Shown here: positions 18,288 to 19,174 of the stretch, one piece after another
Layout: the number at the start of each line of letters is the position of its first letter
How positions within the stretch are numbered: position 1 is the stretch's first letter
NCBI GenBank assembly: GCA_002077045.2
Contig: KZ111160.1
Span: forward strand, 443,117-462,290
Reading direction: 5' to 3'
Length of the DNA: 19,174 nucleotides
Source of the DNA: Rachicladosporium sp. CCFEE 5018
Lineage: Eukaryota; Ascomycota; Dothideomycetes; Cladosporiales; Cladosporiaceae
The notes under the pieces: model-generated
What the model saw: the letters and a program-made list of their open reading frames with translations, nothing else
What the model was told of the DNA's origin: nothing
Databases searched by the model: none
Position numbers and translations under genes: made by a program

Positions 18288-19025
18288 CGCGTTGCCGTGT
18301 GTGTGGAACGCTCAAAGAGAGATGGAGAGACGCTTCGTCTCGTCTCGATCGAGCCTGAGGAAGTGTAGCAGGAGGGACGGTAATATTGCGCCGGAGCGGG
18401 CCAAGCCAGTGGTGGAGGGCGTCGACAGTGTATGTATGTTCTCGTCTCTTCTGCAGTCAAGCTTGTGCTCTTCTTCCCTGCACCGAGATTGATGTGTAGT
18501 CCGAATTCTCCCAGCGAATGGCTTTCCAAGTCAAGCAATGGCAGCGCGACAGCTCATAAAAGGCGGGGCGGATTGGGCTTCGTCTGAATGCCTGAAGCGT
18601 TGTTGGCTGGAGTAATTGCGCTGTTGATAGTGCTGAAGAGTATAGAGCGGTGAATGCACGCCACGTGGATGCGAAAACAATATCACACAAGGGAGCGTTG
18701 GACAAGAAGCAGTGAATCTGTCCCAGCCGCGAGACATGGGCGACATTCGATGTTCTGACGTCGGGGAGTGGCGGGGAGTGGCTAGCAGAATGACTCGCGC
18801 CAAAGTCGTGGAACATCCTGGCGTGGTGATTGACATTTCCCGGCAATGTGCTCAAGTCGACTACATGTAGATTACTGCAATGCGATTATTAGTATTACAT
18901 GTTGACTAGACGTTGCTTCTTTGCGGTACAATGATCAGGCAGTACATATACAGATCTTTTGCGCCGATGCAATGCTCCGCATGACCATGTCGGTCCCCAA
19001 TGCCAAAGGTCAACCAACAAGAGAC
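18288..19025. other. Intergenic stretch upstream of the tetraspan gene
   Basis: This 738-bp stretch lies between the tetraspan start and the stop of the minus-strand gene at the right edge. It holds a promoter and a 3' UTR. A 10-bp tandem duplication (GGGGAGTGGC twice) lies near 18763-18783. Open frames here have no recognisable features. Confidence 0.4.
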
Positions 19026-19174
19026 TCATGCCACCAATGCCTGTCGCTGCCACTTCTTGCTCTTCATGACAGTGGTAATCGCGTGCCGAACAACAATGCC
19101 TGCTTTCTCGATTTCGCGCTTGTTCAAGCCCGTCGTCACGCAGACTTTCAGCGCCGGCTTGGGCTTCCACTCCT
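19026..19174 (-). CDS. Probable serine palmitoyltransferase subunit 1 (LCB1-like), C-terminal end only
   Basis: The last 49 codons of a minus-strand gene run in from the right edge and stop at 19028-19026. The peptide, in pieces, reads EWKPKPALKVCVTTGLNKRE, then IEKAGIVVRHAITTVMKSKK, ending near QALVA. The [KR]-x-C-V-T-x-G-L-x-[KR]-x-E-x-E-K-A pattern followed by an IRHAI-type helix is what I associate with the C-terminus of fungal LCB1, the endoplasmic reticulum enzyme subunit starting sphingolipid synthesis. Another fold-type I PLP enzyme of the alpha-oxoamine synthase family cannot be excluded from so short a piece. Confidence 0.55.
   Translation of the reverse strand, partial: EWKPKPALKVCVTTGLNKREIEKAGIVVRHAITTVMKSKKWQRQALVA

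Noticed and set aside
18548..18560. TATA-like CATAAAAGG on the plus strand
   Set aside because: No plus-strand gene follows; both neighbouring genes are on the minus strand.
18895..19170. 91-codon minus-strand frame at the right edge as a gene
   Set aside because: It is a different frame over the LCB1-like C-terminus, which is the better supported reading.

Overview
The window looks like nuclear DNA of a filamentous ascomycete (Pezizomycotina). Short introns of about 50-92 nt with GT..AG ends and CTAAC/CTGAC-like branch points are recognisable in several genes. The gene set is fungal too: a 7TM Fung_rhodopsin/PTH11-like receptor, a fungal GH18 chitinase, JJJ1, COG5 and secreted flavoproteins. 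Dothideomycetes is my guess only. No rRNA, tRNA, CRISPR or intact transposon is evident.

Left part (1-4.2 kb): a divergent pair, an UNC93-like MFS transporter (minus, running off the left edge) and an NtaA/SnaA/DszA-type flavin monooxygenase (plus). Both are recognisable along their length, and their introns can be placed by protein continuity, but both reading frames are broken: one frameshift plus an insertion-like segment in the transporter, two small deletions in the monooxygenase. They look like a co-decaying uptake/catabolism pair. The 0.88 kb between them has no convincing gene.

Middle (4.5-11.7 kb): a 7TM rhodopsin-like receptor (minus), a 1.3 kb divergent intergenic region, then a secreted FAD-dependent oxidase of the BBE/6-HDNO type (plus). 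Next come three small cysteine-rich proteins in tandem on the plus strand, starting at 9234, 10224 and 11264, about 1 kb apart. They share a strict cysteine pattern: C-V-x-W, 19-21 residues, C-x3-C, then QKC, 13 residues, C-V. Each has an N-terminal hydrophobic segment. I do not recognise the family, and it is the most interesting item in the window.

Right part (11.7-19.2 kb): mostly housekeeping genes. JJJ1 (minus) is divergent from a secreted GH18 chitinase (plus, four exons, TATA box). The chitinase converges on COG5 (minus), followed by a conserved tetraspan membrane protein (minus) and the C-terminal end of a gene resembling serine palmitoyltransferase subunit 1 (minus, running off the right edge). 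These genes are intact, which argues that the frameshifts on the left are biological rather than general poor sequence quality.
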